Shown here: positions 8,294 through 16,831 of the stretch, piece by piece
How positions within the stretch are numbered: the first letter of the stretch is position 1
Layout: every line of letters starts with the position of its first letter
Source of the DNA: Clostridium zeae
GTDB taxonomy: Bacteria; Bacillota; Clostridia; Clostridiales; Clostridiaceae
Assembly (NCBI RefSeq): GCF_017312485.1
Contig: NZ_BMBA01000001.1
Span: 1,842,369 to 1,906,368, forward strand
DNA length: 64,000 bases
Direction of reading: 5' to 3'
The notes under the pieces: model-generated
Database searches by the model: none
What the model was told of the DNA's origin: nothing
The model's input: the letters and a program-made list of their open reading frames with translations, nothing else
Made by a program: the position numbers and the translations under genes

Positions 8294-10084
8294 CTAGATA
8301 TTGATTCCAGCCATCTTCATAAGATAAATAGCATTTCTTGTAGTAGACTTCCCTTTTCTTAACTTATAATCAAACTTAATTTCATTATTTTCATAGTGTT
8401 CTCTAAAATTATAATTTATAACTTTCTTATTGTTTTCTTCAAGATCACATAACTCTAAATCATGTGTAGATACAAGTCCTATAGCAGTTTTTTCACTAAG
8501 CTGATTAATTAAAATTTCAGCCCCTGTATGTCTATCCTTTGAGTTTGTTCCTCTAAAAATTTCATCTAACATAAACAATACTCTTTCGCCATTATCAGTA
8601 GCATTTATTAGAGTTTTTATTCTCAGTATTTCTGCATAAAATGAAGATATATTCTCTTCAAGATTATCTCCTATTCTCATGCAGGTATATATATTAAGTA
8701 TTGGACACTTATATGCAGTTCCATTAACTGGAGCTCCTACATATGTAAAAATAGTATTAATACCTATTGTTCTGAGAAAAGTACTCTTTCCAGACATATT
8801 TGATCCAGTAACAAGCATAATTCTATTGTTATTATTAAGGGAAAAACTGTTAGCTACAGCTCTTTCTCCTAATAATGGATGACTGATATTTTCTCCTTCC
8901 AGTGATAAATCCTCTGTTATCTCTCCATAAGTCCAATTCGGGTTATCTCCGCTTATATTTGCTATAGAGCATAGAGCTTCAATTTCTCCTAATGCTTCAA
9001 GCCACTGCTCTAATCTCTCACTATTTTTTCTTCTCCAATATTCTAGCCTTGTTAGCAAATGATAATCCCAAAGTAAGGCCACATTTATTATTATATATAT
9101 CATGTTTTTTCTGTCTGCAATCTTGTTGGCAATAGAATTTAATTCTTTCATTTCCTCAGTAAAGTTAAACTTATCATTAATAAGCATTGATTTTATTTTT
9201 ATTAGCTTATTTGAATCAAAGCTTTCATCCTCCACTATCTTAATCATATTAAAATAAGTATATATACTGCTCTTGAGCTCATAAACTATATCTAAAGCTT
9301 CATTTCTTTCTTTTGTGCCAAGCTTTAACACTAAAAAGTTAAGTATACCTATAGATACAGGAAATATTGATATTATATAGTCTGTGAAGAAGTACAAAAA
9401 TGTTACTGATAAAAAAACTACTGGAAGTAATATCATTGCAATCTTCATAAAACTGCCTAAAATGTTGTCATTTTTTCCTTTACACCATTGTATAAAATTT
9501 TCAGTATCTCCTAATGCTGAATCTTTAAGACTACCTTCAATCAGAAGCTTTTGTCTAAAATCTATATTTCGTCCTAGTTCCTTAACTGCTTGCTGTCTCT
9601 CATAAATCTCTTCTCTATTCGGAAGTTCATTTAATGATAATAATGAAGCCAGTTTCTTTCTTCCATAAGAAGTTTTTGTTGTGTTTATCCATTGAAATAA
9701 CGAATGATCACCAAATATATCTAAATCATTTACAAAAGGATGTTTTATATTCATAAATTCCGATCCAGTATCCTGAAAACTCTTCCATCCTCCATCTATT
9801 CTTTGTATAGCTTCTTCATTTATCTCAATATACTTTTCTCTTCTAACCTTTTCCTCTAATTTCTTTGAATGCAAATATACAAAGTATATAAAAAGACCTA
9901 TTGATATAATCAACATACCATATGTTAAATAGCTTTTTCCGGTATAATATATAAAAAAACATGCAGCTATAAAAATCATAAAAGTAACAAGCCTCAAAAA
10001 GCTTACCACATTGCATTTATTAGCAATCTCTTTATATATTTTTTCACCTTCACTTTTTCTATTTTCATAAAAACTCTTATCCAT
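8294..10084 (-). CDS. Membrane-associated MutS-like ATPase
   Basis: 596 residues. Two hydrophobic hairpins (about residues 30-68 and 210-250) precede a MutS core and C-terminal ATPase: Walker A TGSNMSGKST at ~421-430, Walker B region FMLDEIFRGTNSKDR, and the signature STHDLEL. It lacks the mismatch-recognition and Smr domains of MutS and MutS2. This membrane-anchored subtype is widespread in Clostridia and has no established function; mismatch repair should not be assumed. The start is preceded by AGGAGGTG. Single gene with its own terminator. Confidence 0.85.
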   Translation of the reverse strand: MDKSFYENRKSEGEKIYKEIANKCNVVSFLRLVTFMIFIAACFFIYYTGKSYLTYGMLIISIGLFIYFVYLHSKKLEEKVRREKYIEINEEAIQRIDGGWKSFQDTGSEFMNIKHPFVNDLDIFGDHSLFQWINTTKTSYGRKKLASLLSLNELPNREEIYERQQAVKELGRNIDFRQKLLIEGSLKDSALGDTENFIQWCKGKNDNILGSFMKIAMILLPVVFLSVTFLYFFTDYIISIFPVSIGILNFLVLKLGTKERNEALDIVYELKSSIYTYFNMIKIVEDESFDSNKLIKIKSMLINDKFNFTEEMKELNSIANKIADRKNMIYIIINVALLWDYHLLTRLEYWRRKNSERLEQWLEALGEIEALCSIANISGDNPNWTYGEITEDLSLEGENISHPLLGERAVANSFSLNNNNRIMLVTGSNMSGKSTFLRTIGINTIFTYVGAPVNGTAYKCPILNIYTCMRIGDNLEENISSFYAEILRIKTLINATDNGERVLFMLDEIFRGTNSKDRHTGAEILINQLSEKTAIGLVSTHDLELCDLEENNKKVINYNFREHYENNEIKFDYKLRKGKSTTRNAIYLMKMAGINI

Positions 10085-10130
10085 CCAGCACCTCCTAAGT
10101 TATGTTTGCACTATATATGATTTTAACATA

Positions 10131-10219
10131 TTTTGTAATAAAAACAATCTTTAAGATTATAAGTTAACAATCTATATTTACCGACCATAAAGATTTTATA
10201 TCCTCTTTTACAATAAAAA
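10131..10219. repeat. ~90-bp AT-rich palindromic repeat (type 1, diverged)
   Basis: The right half (CCATAAAGATTTTATAT then CTTTTACAATAAAAA) matches the repeat at 11836-11931 almost base for base, while the left half is diverged. It lies just upstream of the MutS-like gene. Confidence 0.65.
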
Positions 10220-10224
10220 TATAA

Positions 10225-10319
10225 AGATGTATCATTTCATAATTAAACTACTTTCACCTACTAACTATTTTTTAATAGATACGGCAAATTACAAATTTAA
10301 TTATTAAAATAATACATCT
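10225..10319 (+). repeat. ~95-bp palindrome-ended repeat (type 2, diverged)
   Basis: Ends AGATGTATCATTT / AAATAATACATCT are inverted repeats, and its right end resembles the repeats at 17547-17638 and 32923-33015. The flanking sequence 10320-10432 shows nothing else recognisable. Confidence 0.55.
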
Positions 10320-10432
10320 ATGTTATATTATTATTTATTTTTAAGAATAATATTGAAATTAAGTGATTATGCAGTAGATGTTATATGAGCGAGCAATTAG
10401 AATTAAATGATTTTTTCAGATGAAATGGCTCT

Positions 10433-10616
10433 AAAAAATCGCTAATCGTTCTTTATTAGCGATTTTTTCACGCATCTGCCTTTTCTGAACGTATGTGAAG
10501 AAATTCTGGCAGGCGATATATTTTTACTTTTTACTTTTTAATCAGATAGCCTTTTTATTTTCTTAAATTTAAGATATGAAAGATTTATAAAAAGTATTGA
10601 TTATTAAAAAGTAAAA
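10433..10616 (+). repeat. Composite repeat copy 1: hairpin + 45-nt motif + palindrome
   Basis: Three blocks in fixed order: an intrinsic-terminator-like hairpin (AATCGCTAAT / ATTAGCGATT with A and T flanks, 10433-10468); a conserved motif beginning CGCATCTGCC and ending GGCAGGCG (10471-10515); and a ~95-bp element with ends TTTTACTTTTTAAT / ATTAAAAAGTAAAA (10520-10616). Copies 2 and 3 are at 11742 and 62261 in the same orientation. This one lies downstream of znuA. Confidence 0.85.
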
Positions 10617-10626
10617 CTGTACTGTT

Positions 10627-10711
10627 CGAACGTAGTGAGTTTACAGTTTTAGCCATGGAATATGACAAAATCATATTAATTCTTTGCGTAAGCTCATTAA
10701 AGCATCGGATG
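10627..10711 (+). repeat. ~85-bp repeat, partner of 41669-41752
   Basis: The 3' 40 bp (ATTAATTCTTTGCGTAAGCT followed by CATTAAAGCATCGGATG) recur in reverse complement at 41669-41708 with about five substitutions, and a weaker match extends over GTAGTGA. It lies downstream of znuA. Function unknown. Confidence 0.7.
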
Positions 10712-10753
10712 AATAACCAATTAATTTCAATATCGTGCTTTAACTGTATCTTA

Positions 10754-11650
10754 TTATTTTAAGCTATTGTATATCTTATCTAAGTTATCTTTCATACTTT
10801 CATAGTAATCTTTATTGTCTTCTTTGCTTTCTATAGTGTAGATTGTTTGAATTTTAGCTCCTACCTCATTTGCCAATGTCTGTGACACCTTAGGACTTGC
10901 TAGCTGCTCTGAAAAGACGGTCTTTATGCTATTAGATCTACAGAACTCTACAAGCTCCTTTAGTTTTTGTGGAGTTATTTCTCCTTCCGCAAATACATCT
11001 TCTACACTCATTTGTGTAAGGCCAAAATCTCTGCATAAATATCCAAATGCCTCGTGACCAGTAACAAAATCTTTTGTCTTCAACTCACTGAATTTTGTTT
11101 TATTCTCCTGATAAAGTTTTTCAAGTTTATCAGTGAATTCCTTGTAGTTCTTTTCATAAAAATCTTTATTCTTACCATCAGCCTTAACTAAAGCTTCTTT
11201 TATGTTATAAGACTGAGTTTCAGCGTTTTTCAAACTTAGCCATATATGGGGATCAACTTTTCCATCAGTTTTTATTTGTTCTATACCCTTTGAACTATCA
11301 ATTAGCTGAATTTTATTTTTATCCTCTATGGTCTCTTCAACCTTATCTAACCATTCTTCCATGCCAAAGCCATTATATACAAATACACTTGATTTGTTTA
11401 GCTCTACAAGATCTTTACTCTTAGGTTCAAAATCATGGGGCTCCATCCCTTCTGGAACCATTACATTTACATCTATCTTGTCTTTACCTATTGCCTCTGC
11501 AAATTCTTTTAAAGGATTTATTGAAACGGTAACTTTTAGTTTATCACTATCGGTTTTTCCTGTGCTTTTAGTGCATCCTACAAAACTAGTAACCAGTAAT
11601 AGAGATGAAAGTATAGTTGCTATCTTTAAACCCAACCTTCTAATATTCAT
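10754..11650 (-). CDS. znuA: Zinc (or manganese) ABC transporter substrate-binding lipoprotein
   Basis: Cluster A-I (ZnuA/TroA-like) metal-binding lipoprotein of 298 residues. The signal peptide ends in a lipobox (VTSFVGC). Metal ligands are present: His in EPHDFEP, His in DPHIWL, His in TGHEAFGYL, and an acidic residue in VFSEQLAS. It binds extracellular Zn2+ and would pass it to a membrane permease, but no permease or ATPase gene is adjacent, so it must pair with one encoded elsewhere. AAAGGAG precedes the start. A strong promoter with a 7-1-7 palindrome lies just upstream (11666-11720), consistent with zinc-responsive control. The gene is flanked on both sides by repeat elements. Confidence 0.9.
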   Translation of the reverse strand: MNIRRLGLKIATILSSLLLVTSFVGCTKSTGKTDSDKLKVTVSINPLKEFAEAIGKDKIDVNVMVPEGMEPHDFEPKSKDLVELNKSSVFVYNGFGMEEWLDKVEETIEDKNKIQLIDSSKGIEQIKTDGKVDPHIWLSLKNAETQSYNIKEALVKADGKNKDFYEKNYKEFTDKLEKLYQENKTKFSELKTKDFVTGHEAFGYLCRDFGLTQMSVEDVFAEGEITPQKLKELVEFCRSNSIKTVFSEQLASPKVSQTLANEVGAKIQTIYTIESKEDNKDYYESMKDNLDKIYNSLK

Positions 11651-11665
11651 ATTGACACTCCTTTT

Positions 11666-11720
11666 TGCAAATGATTTGCATTACCTTTAAAAGTATACAA
11701 TCTATAAAAAGTATTGTCAA
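11666..11720 (-). promoter_or_regulatory. znuA promoter with Zur-like 7-1-7 operator
   Basis: Minus strand: TTGACA (11715-11720), 17-bp spacer, TATACT (11692-11697), an almost consensus promoter. Immediately downstream is the perfect palindrome TGCAAATCATTTGCA (11666-11680), with 7-1-7 geometry typical of Fur-family sites. Because the gene encodes a zinc-binding protein, Zur is the likely ligand-responsive repressor; the half-site differs from the Bacillus Zur consensus. Confidence 0.75.
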
Positions 11721-11741
11721 TATTAGGTTGTAAAATACATC

Positions 11742-11931
11742 AAAAAACTCACTGAAGCGCTTTTCTTCAATGAGTTTTTTTGCGCATCTGCCTTTCCGAA
11801 TATAAATGAGGAAAATCTGGCAGGCGAATAATTCTTGTTTTTTATTGTATAGACTAAAAAACTTCTAAAGCAGTTAAAATATATAGGTTTAAAGGCCATA
11901 AAAATTTTATATTTTCTTTTACAATAAAAAA
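11742..11931 (+). repeat. Composite repeat copy 2
   Basis: Hairpin AAAACTCACTGAAG ... CTTCAATGAGTTTT (11742-11781), conserved motif CGCATCTGCC ... GGCAGGCG (11783-11826), then a palindrome with ends TTTTTATTGTA / TACAATAAAAA (11836-11931). It fills the space between yhaN and znuA; its hairpin, T-flanked on both sides, can terminate yhaN transcription. Confidence 0.88.
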
Positions 11932-11942
11932 ACTTTTTTAAA

Positions 11943-14720
11943 CTAAAGACTAATTATATTTATTCCATCCTTTGTGTCAGCTATATCTAATTCTCTTTTC
12001 TGACAAGTAAATAATATTATTTGTCTCACATCTGATATTTCATATAAATAATTAAGTATATTTTCAAGTCTTTCATCATCATATTGTACAAATGCATCAT
12101 CTAAGATTATAGGTACATTTTTATCTTCAAATATCATATCAATTAAAGCAAGTCTCAAAGAAATATAAGCTTGGTCCCAAGCGCCATTACTTAAATATTC
12201 AGCCTTTAAATATCTTCCATCGTTACTTTGTTTTACGGTGATCTCAAAAGTTTCATTTATTTTCACATCTGAATACTTTCCCTTAGTGATTTTACTTAAA
12301 ATAGCCGTAACTTTCTCATTTAACACTGGTCCAAAGCTTTTTTGTATCTCCTTGAAAGATTCATCCATGATAGCTTGAGCGACCTCAATTGCTCTTACAG
12401 TCTTCTCACCGTCTTTTATCTGTTCTTTAATTGATTCTATGTCTTCTTCAATTATATCAAGTCTTCTCGTTGTCAAAAATATGTTTTTTATGCTATATTC
12501 TATGTCTTTCATCTCTTTTTCTATATTGAGAAGTTCTTGTTGCTTTGAGCGAATATCATTTTCTATCTCATCCTCATTTTCATATGAAAATTCATTAGTC
12601 TCATTAATTATTTGTTTCACTTCATCTTCTATAGCTTGTATATCTCTATCTTTTAAAAGTAGCTTATAGGTTTCCTCAATTGAATTCAGCCTTACCATAA
12701 TCTCTTCACGCTGCTGAAGCTTATATCTCATATTCTTTATTTCTTCAGGAATATCTTCAAGCTCTAAATGTTCTAATCCAAGTGTTTTTAATCTACTATA
12801 AATGGTATCCTTCTTTATCTTTATATCGTTTTGAAGATAATCAAGGTTTTTCCTTATTGATAATATCCTATTATCTATTTCTTCCTTTTCCTGAGTAATA
12901 ATCCTATATTGCTTTATATTCTTCACAAACTCTTCAATATCTCTACTCTTTGTAATTGATAGAACAGAATTAATAACCTTCTCATTTTTTATTGCACTAT
13001 CTTCTAATTCATAGAGATTCATATTTTTAATGCTATTTTGCTTTTCGCTAATCCTTGCATTAAGAATTTCTATTTGATTATTAAAAATATCAAAGGTATT
13101 CAAATATTTTTTAAAGCTTATATGATCAGTGCTTCCTGTAACATCAAAATATCTGTTTAATTGCTCCTCATATTGTTTAAGCGATTCTGTTAAAGTACTT
13201 ATGACATTTTGTTCTTCTAAATTAATTAAGCCTTGCTTAATATAATATTTATTTTTGCTAGATGAAATAAACATCATTCCACTAATTATGAATAATATAA
13301 AGGCTATTATCAAACCAAGGTTTATGGGTAAAAAACTTATTACCGCAGCCAAAACTGAAAATACAGCACATATGCTCAACACTAATGAAACAGTGTTCAT
13401 GGTTTTATTTTTAACTCTTAACCTTTCAATTTGGCTTTCTTCCACTTTCATTTTTGATTTTCTATCAATTAAAAACTTAATTTTCTTCAAATCTTCTTCA
13501 TAATTTAACAGTAGCCTATCTACTTCTTCTCTGTGCTCGCTTATAGTTTTATAAGCTCTTAGATTATTTATCTTTTCTTCTATTTCATTCTCTATTTTAG
13601 CTATCTCTTCATTTGTATCCAATATCATAGATATCTTCTCTTCAATAAGCTTCTGTTCTATTGAAACTTTAATAAGCTTTTCATCAATATTTAAATCAAA
13701 TTCTCCAAAGTTCTCATATACGCTTAAGTAGTTATTCTTTTCTTCAAGTTCTTCAAGAAACTGTTTTTCTTCTTCTTGCCTTTGATTATTTATGTCTAGA
13801 AGATTAAATACTCCTGTTACGTCTTCTTGTAGACCATCTAAAAAATAATAATCAATTACACCATTGCTAGAACTCAAATTGTATTCATATTCTTCTTTTC
13901 TCTTTTTTAATTCTTGACTTTTCCTTAGATAATCCGTTATTTCACCATACTCTTCTTTTAGTTTTAACCTTTTTAAATGTTTTTTATAAATTTCAAGCTT
14001 TTTAATAGTGATTTCAAGCTCATCTCTCTTGGCTTTAACTTCTAAATAGTTTTTTTCATTGTTCAAGTTTGCTTCAGCTAATCTTATAGCATTATTTCTC
14101 TCATCCAATAAGCTATCTAACCTTACTTTAAGCAAATCAAGCTTCCCACCTTTTCTTTGGGTTACCAGGGACTTTTTATACTGTTCTAGTGTATCTTTAG
14201 CTTTTTGATAAGATATATTTTCGTTTCCTGTTTGAAATGAATTAGATATTTTATGTAAAATATCATCTTCTTTTGAATTTTTCACTTCACCACTTAGTTG
14301 TTTAATAAAAAGAGTATTCTCGAATGCTGCAGAATTGACATCAAATATATTTTTCCCCACATTATCTATGTTAAGGTACGGAATTTCCTCACCAGTTATA
14401 CAATCAATAGTTTGTATTGTATCTTCTTTTTTTGTACTTCCAAAAGTTCTGCTTATTATATAATTATCAGAATTATATTCAAAATAAATTTCACCTTCTG
14501 CTTTATTATCATTTAAATTAAGGTATCTAAGTCTTTCATTTTCTCTAACATCTTTTACTCTCTTACTATTCATTCCGTAAAAGCATGCTTTTATGAAGGT
14601 TTGGATAGTACTTTTCCCTGACTCGTTATGTCCATACACTATGTTAAAGCCCTCGGTAAAGTTAATCTCCTTATTTCTTACTTTACCAAAATTCTTAATA
14701 TCTATCTTCTTAATTATCAT
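11943..14720 (-). CDS. yhaN: YhaN/SbcC-like SMC-type ATPase with central membrane segment
   Basis: 925 residues. N-terminal Walker A GHNESGKST (about 31-39); C-terminal signature LSNGAWDQAYISLRLA and Walker B IILDDAFVQYDDERL, with long coiled coils between. Two hydrophobic segments at about residues 437-483 interrupt the coiled coil, a hallmark of YhaN rather than SbcC. With YhaO it should form an Mre11/Rad50-like nuclease complex acting on DNA ends. It overlaps yhaO by 11 bp, so the two are translationally coupled. A LexA-type box upstream of yhaO suggests SOS induction of both. Confidence 0.88.
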   Translation of the reverse strand: MIIKKIDIKNFGKVRNKEINFTEGFNIVYGHNESGKSTIQTFIKACFYGMNSKRVKDVRENERLRYLNLNDNKAEGEIYFEYNSDNYIISRTFGSTKKEDTIQTIDCITGEEIPYLNIDNVGKNIFDVNSAAFENTLFIKQLSGEVKNSKEDDILHKISNSFQTGNENISYQKAKDTLEQYKKSLVTQRKGGKLDLLKVRLDSLLDERNNAIRLAEANLNNEKNYLEVKAKRDELEITIKKLEIYKKHLKRLKLKEEYGEITDYLRKSQELKKRKEEYEYNLSSSNGVIDYYFLDGLQEDVTGVFNLLDINNQRQEEEKQFLEELEEKNNYLSVYENFGEFDLNIDEKLIKVSIEQKLIEEKISMILDTNEEIAKIENEIEEKINNLRAYKTISEHREEVDRLLLNYEEDLKKIKFLIDRKSKMKVEESQIERLRVKNKTMNTVSLVLSICAVFSVLAAVISFLPINLGLIIAFILFIISGMMFISSSKNKYYIKQGLINLEEQNVISTLTESLKQYEEQLNRYFDVTGSTDHISFKKYLNTFDIFNNQIEILNARISEKQNSIKNMNLYELEDSAIKNEKVINSVLSITKSRDIEEFVKNIKQYRIITQEKEEIDNRILSIRKNLDYLQNDIKIKKDTIYSRLKTLGLEHLELEDIPEEIKNMRYKLQQREEIMVRLNSIEETYKLLLKDRDIQAIEDEVKQIINETNEFSYENEDEIENDIRSKQQELLNIEKEMKDIEYSIKNIFLTTRRLDIIEEDIESIKEQIKDGEKTVRAIEVAQAIMDESFKEIQKSFGPVLNEKVTAILSKITKGKYSDVKINETFEITVKQSNDGRYLKAEYLSNGAWDQAYISLRLALIDMIFEDKNVPIILDDAFVQYDDERLENILNYLYEISDVRQIILFTCQKRELDIADTKDGINIISL

Positions 14721-15849
14721 TTAGTCTAATCTCTCCTTCAGAAAGACTTTGTATACCAATCTTTAATGCTAATTCATATATAGATTTCTCATCCTCAGTA
14801 CATTCATCTATCTTTTCCATTATCTTCTTTGCAAATATACCTTTTACAGAGTGCTCTTCAATAACCTCCGATATATCTATTTTTATTTTTGTTGAATCTT
14901 CCAACTTAATAAAATAGAAATGTTCTCCTATCTTGTTGAGCAATACTTCTAAATCTATATTAAAATCTTCATGAATTTCTCCTGTTAGTATGATTTTATA
15001 TAAATCCTTAGCTCTACTTTCTTCATTCACTACCTCTAATATCTTTTCTTTAATATCCTCATAATTCATTGCATCATTTATATTAACATGCACCACCAAA
15101 TATGTTCTTTTATTCATCGGAATAAACTTAAGACTATTGAAATTCTGTCCAACTTCCCCTAATATAATTCCTTTTTCACCTAACTCATCAAAACCTCTTC
15201 CTTCTGGGCAGCCACAATAAGCATATAAGGTATTACCTGCTCTTTTAATTTGAGAAAATTGGTGTCTATGACCTAAAGCTATATAGCTCATAGATGAGTT
15301 CTCTATATCTTCACTAGTTATTGGATTATATTCATTTAAATTATTTCCGTTCTCCACTTCTCCGTGAAGCACCATTAACTTTATTAAGCCGTCATCCTCG
15401 TTATTAACTTTAAACTCTCTCAGCATAGACCTTTTCACATAATTACCTGTAAAACCAGCTCCGTACACAACAACATTTTTTCCTTCTAGCTTATGCCTTG
15501 TAAAACCAGCGCCAAATATATGAACATTATTAGGCCAGTTTATCATGCTATAAAAAGATCTATCATTATTAGGATCATGATTTCCAGGTGCTATAAACAC
15601 TTCTATCTTGGGAATACCTTCAAGCTTTTTTCTCAATAAATCCAAGGTGCTCTTTCTCACACGTAAATTATCAAAAATATCACCTGCTAATAAAATCGCA
15701 TCTACATTCTCATTACTTGCTAATTCAATTATGGAACTAAATGTATCCTGAAGCTCTTCCTTTCTTTGCTCTGCTATATCACTAGATAAGTCTGTAAAGG
15801 GAGTATCAAAATGCAAGTCGCTACAGTGCAATATTTTTACCTTATCCAT
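14710..15849 (-). CDS. yhaO: YhaO/SbcD-like metallophosphoesterase (DNA nuclease)
   Basis: 379 residues starting MDKVKILH, chosen because GGAGGATACT lies directly upstream; a Met four codons earlier overlaps that site. Calcineurin-type phosphoesterase motifs occur in order: HCSDLHFD, LAGDIFD, GNHDPNND, VLHGEV and LGHRHQ, giving the two-metal site of Mre11/SbcD nucleases. It is the first gene of the yhaO-yhaN pair. In Bacillus subtilis the yhaONM operon is reported as LexA-regulated, and here too a LexA box sits at 15877-15890. No yhaM follows. Confidence 0.9.
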   Translation of the reverse strand: MDKVKILHCSDLHFDTPFTDLSSDIAEQRKEELQDTFSSIIELASNENVDAILLAGDIFDNLRVRKSTLDLLRKKLEGIPKIEVFIAPGNHDPNNDRSFYSMINWPNNVHIFGAGFTRHKLEGKNVVVYGAGFTGNYVKRSMLREFKVNNEDDGLIKLMVLHGEVENGNNLNEYNPITSEDIENSSMSYIALGHRHQFSQIKRAGNTLYAYCGCPEGRGFDELGEKGIILGEVGQNFNSLKFIPMNKRTYLVVHVNINDAMNYEDIKEKILEVVNEESRAKDLYKIILTGEIHEDFNIDLEVLLNKIGEHFYFIKLEDSTKIKIDISEVIEEHSVKGIFAKKIMEKIDECTEDEKSIYELALKIGIQSLSEGEIRLNDN

Positions 15850-15876
15850 AGTATCCTCCATTTATAATTTTCAAAA

Positions 15877-15890
15877 CGAACTTTTGTTCT
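15877..15890. promoter_or_regulatory. LexA (SOS) box of yhaO-yhaN
   Basis: CGAACTTTTGTTCT matches the Gram-positive LexA/DinR consensus CGAACnnnnGTTCG at 9 of 10 defined positions and lies 28 bp upstream of the yhaO start. Confidence 0.75.
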
Positions 15891-15911
15891 CATTTTAGCA
15901 TAAAAATAAAT

Positions 15912-15938
15912 CAAAAAAAAGAGGCTAAGCCTCTTTTT
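15912..15938 (-). terminator. Terminator of the gene at 15952
   Basis: AAGAGGCTTAGCCTCTT hairpin followed by a T run on the minus strand, 15 bp beyond the stop. Confidence 0.9.
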
Positions 15939-15951
15939 ACTTATAACTTTG

Positions 15952-16170
15952 CTATTTATAAATATTTTGCCCAAAAGTCGCTTTATATGGGTAAACATCC
16001 TCTACACTTTTACCTAAACTAGTAGCAAATTCCTCTGCATTAACTTCTTTTATTGCTTTGCCATCCTTAAATACTTTTATGTTGTAAATCTGTCCTTCTT
16101 CGTTTATTAAAAATTCTCCATCATAACTTGAACCATCATCAAAAGTAACTATACCTTTTTTCCAATCCAT
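15952..16170 (-). CDS. Small conserved-type protein of unknown function (72 aa)
   Basis: Not recognised. It is acidic and soluble, with no signal or membrane segment. The first part reads like a beta-hairpin (MDWKKGIVTFDDGSSYDGEF), rather like a single MORN-like 'DG..Y.G.F' strand pair; the C-terminal half contains AEEFATSLGKSVEDVYPY. AAGGAGGAA precedes the start and a strong terminator follows, so it is a genuine, independently transcribed gene. Confidence 0.75.
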   Translation of the reverse strand: MDWKKGIVTFDDGSSYDGEFLINEEGQIYNIKVFKDGKAIKEVNAEEFATSLGKSVEDVYPYKATFGQNIYK

Positions 16171-16315
16171 CAGTTATTCCTCCTTGTAAAGCTTCTCTTC
16201 ATCGCAAAGAAATTCTATTATCAAATCTCTATTGAAAAACATGCAAAATTAAGAGTAGCATATTGTTATTTAATTTAAGAAGAACTAATAAAAAATCTGC
16301 TAATTTTCTAAAGAA

Positions 16316-16342
16316 TAAAAGGGCACAATTTCTTGTGCCCAG
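16316..16342 (-). terminator. Terminator after the SASP / mini-ORF region
   Basis: GGGCACAAGAAATTGTGCCC hairpin followed by TTTTATTCTTT on the minus strand. Confidence 0.9.
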
Positions 16343-16345
16343 GTA

Positions 16346-16381
16346 TTAGAATCTACTATCTGGTGGTACATCATTACTCAT
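16346..16381 (-). CDS. Possible 11-residue peptide ORF with strong RBS
   Basis: ATG-initiated ORF of 11 codons (MSNDVPPDSRF) preceded by GGGAGGAG at ideal spacing and followed at once by a strong terminator; it lies about 70 bp downstream of the SASP gene. The well-placed signals suggest real translation, but so short an ORF can arise by chance. No homologue is recognised. Confidence 0.3.
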   Translation of the reverse strand: MSNDVPPDSRF

Positions 16382-16449
16382 AGTAACTCCTCCCTTAATG
16401 GTCAGATTACATAACTAAGATTTAACCTACCAAATGCATCACACTATGA

Positions 16450-16647
16450 CTAGTGATTAGTTGTCATGTGTCCTTCGAATTCCTCTACCATTCTTTTTAC
16501 CATTTCTCCACCTACGGAACCACATTGTTTTGATGTTAGATCTCCATTATAATCACCTAATGGAACTCCTAGTTCTCTTGCTACTTCAAATTTAAACTTA
16601 GATAATCCTTGTTTCGCTTCTGGAACTAACGTTCTTGATCTTGACAT
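16450..16647 (-). CDS. Alpha/beta-type small acid-soluble spore protein (SASP)
   Basis: 65 residues starting MSRSRTLVPEA, preceded by AAAGGAGG; an in-frame upstream extension has no ribosome site and is rejected. It carries the SASP family signatures KFEVARELGVPLG (with the GPR protease cleavage region, FEVA) and GSVGGEMVKRMVE. These proteins coat spore DNA, protect it from UV and are degraded on germination. Expression is expected in the forespore (sigma G). It marks the organism as a spore former. Confidence 0.93.
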   Translation of the reverse strand: MSRSRTLVPEAKQGLSKFKFEVARELGVPLGDYNGDLTSKQCGSVGGEMVKRMVEEFEGHMTTNH

Positions 16648-16831
16648 ATAACATTCCTCCTTTGGTTTTGATATGGTTTCTTCTGTACCGAAATATGCTA
16701 AATTAAACTTCAAATCTTTTGCTTACAGCAATATACTTAAAATTTGCTTCAGCTTAAACGATACATTAGCAGTAAACCTTTTTGGCTTACACTATTATGT
16801 TAACCATAAACAGTATTAATAGACTATTGAA

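Noticed and set aside
8294..10084. Authentic MutS or MutS2
   Set aside because: Membrane segments are present, and mismatch-binding and Smr domains are absent.
10131..11931. CRISPR array around znuA
   Set aside because: Repeats are few, unevenly spaced and palindromic over ~95 bp; no short identical repeats with spacers and no cas genes.
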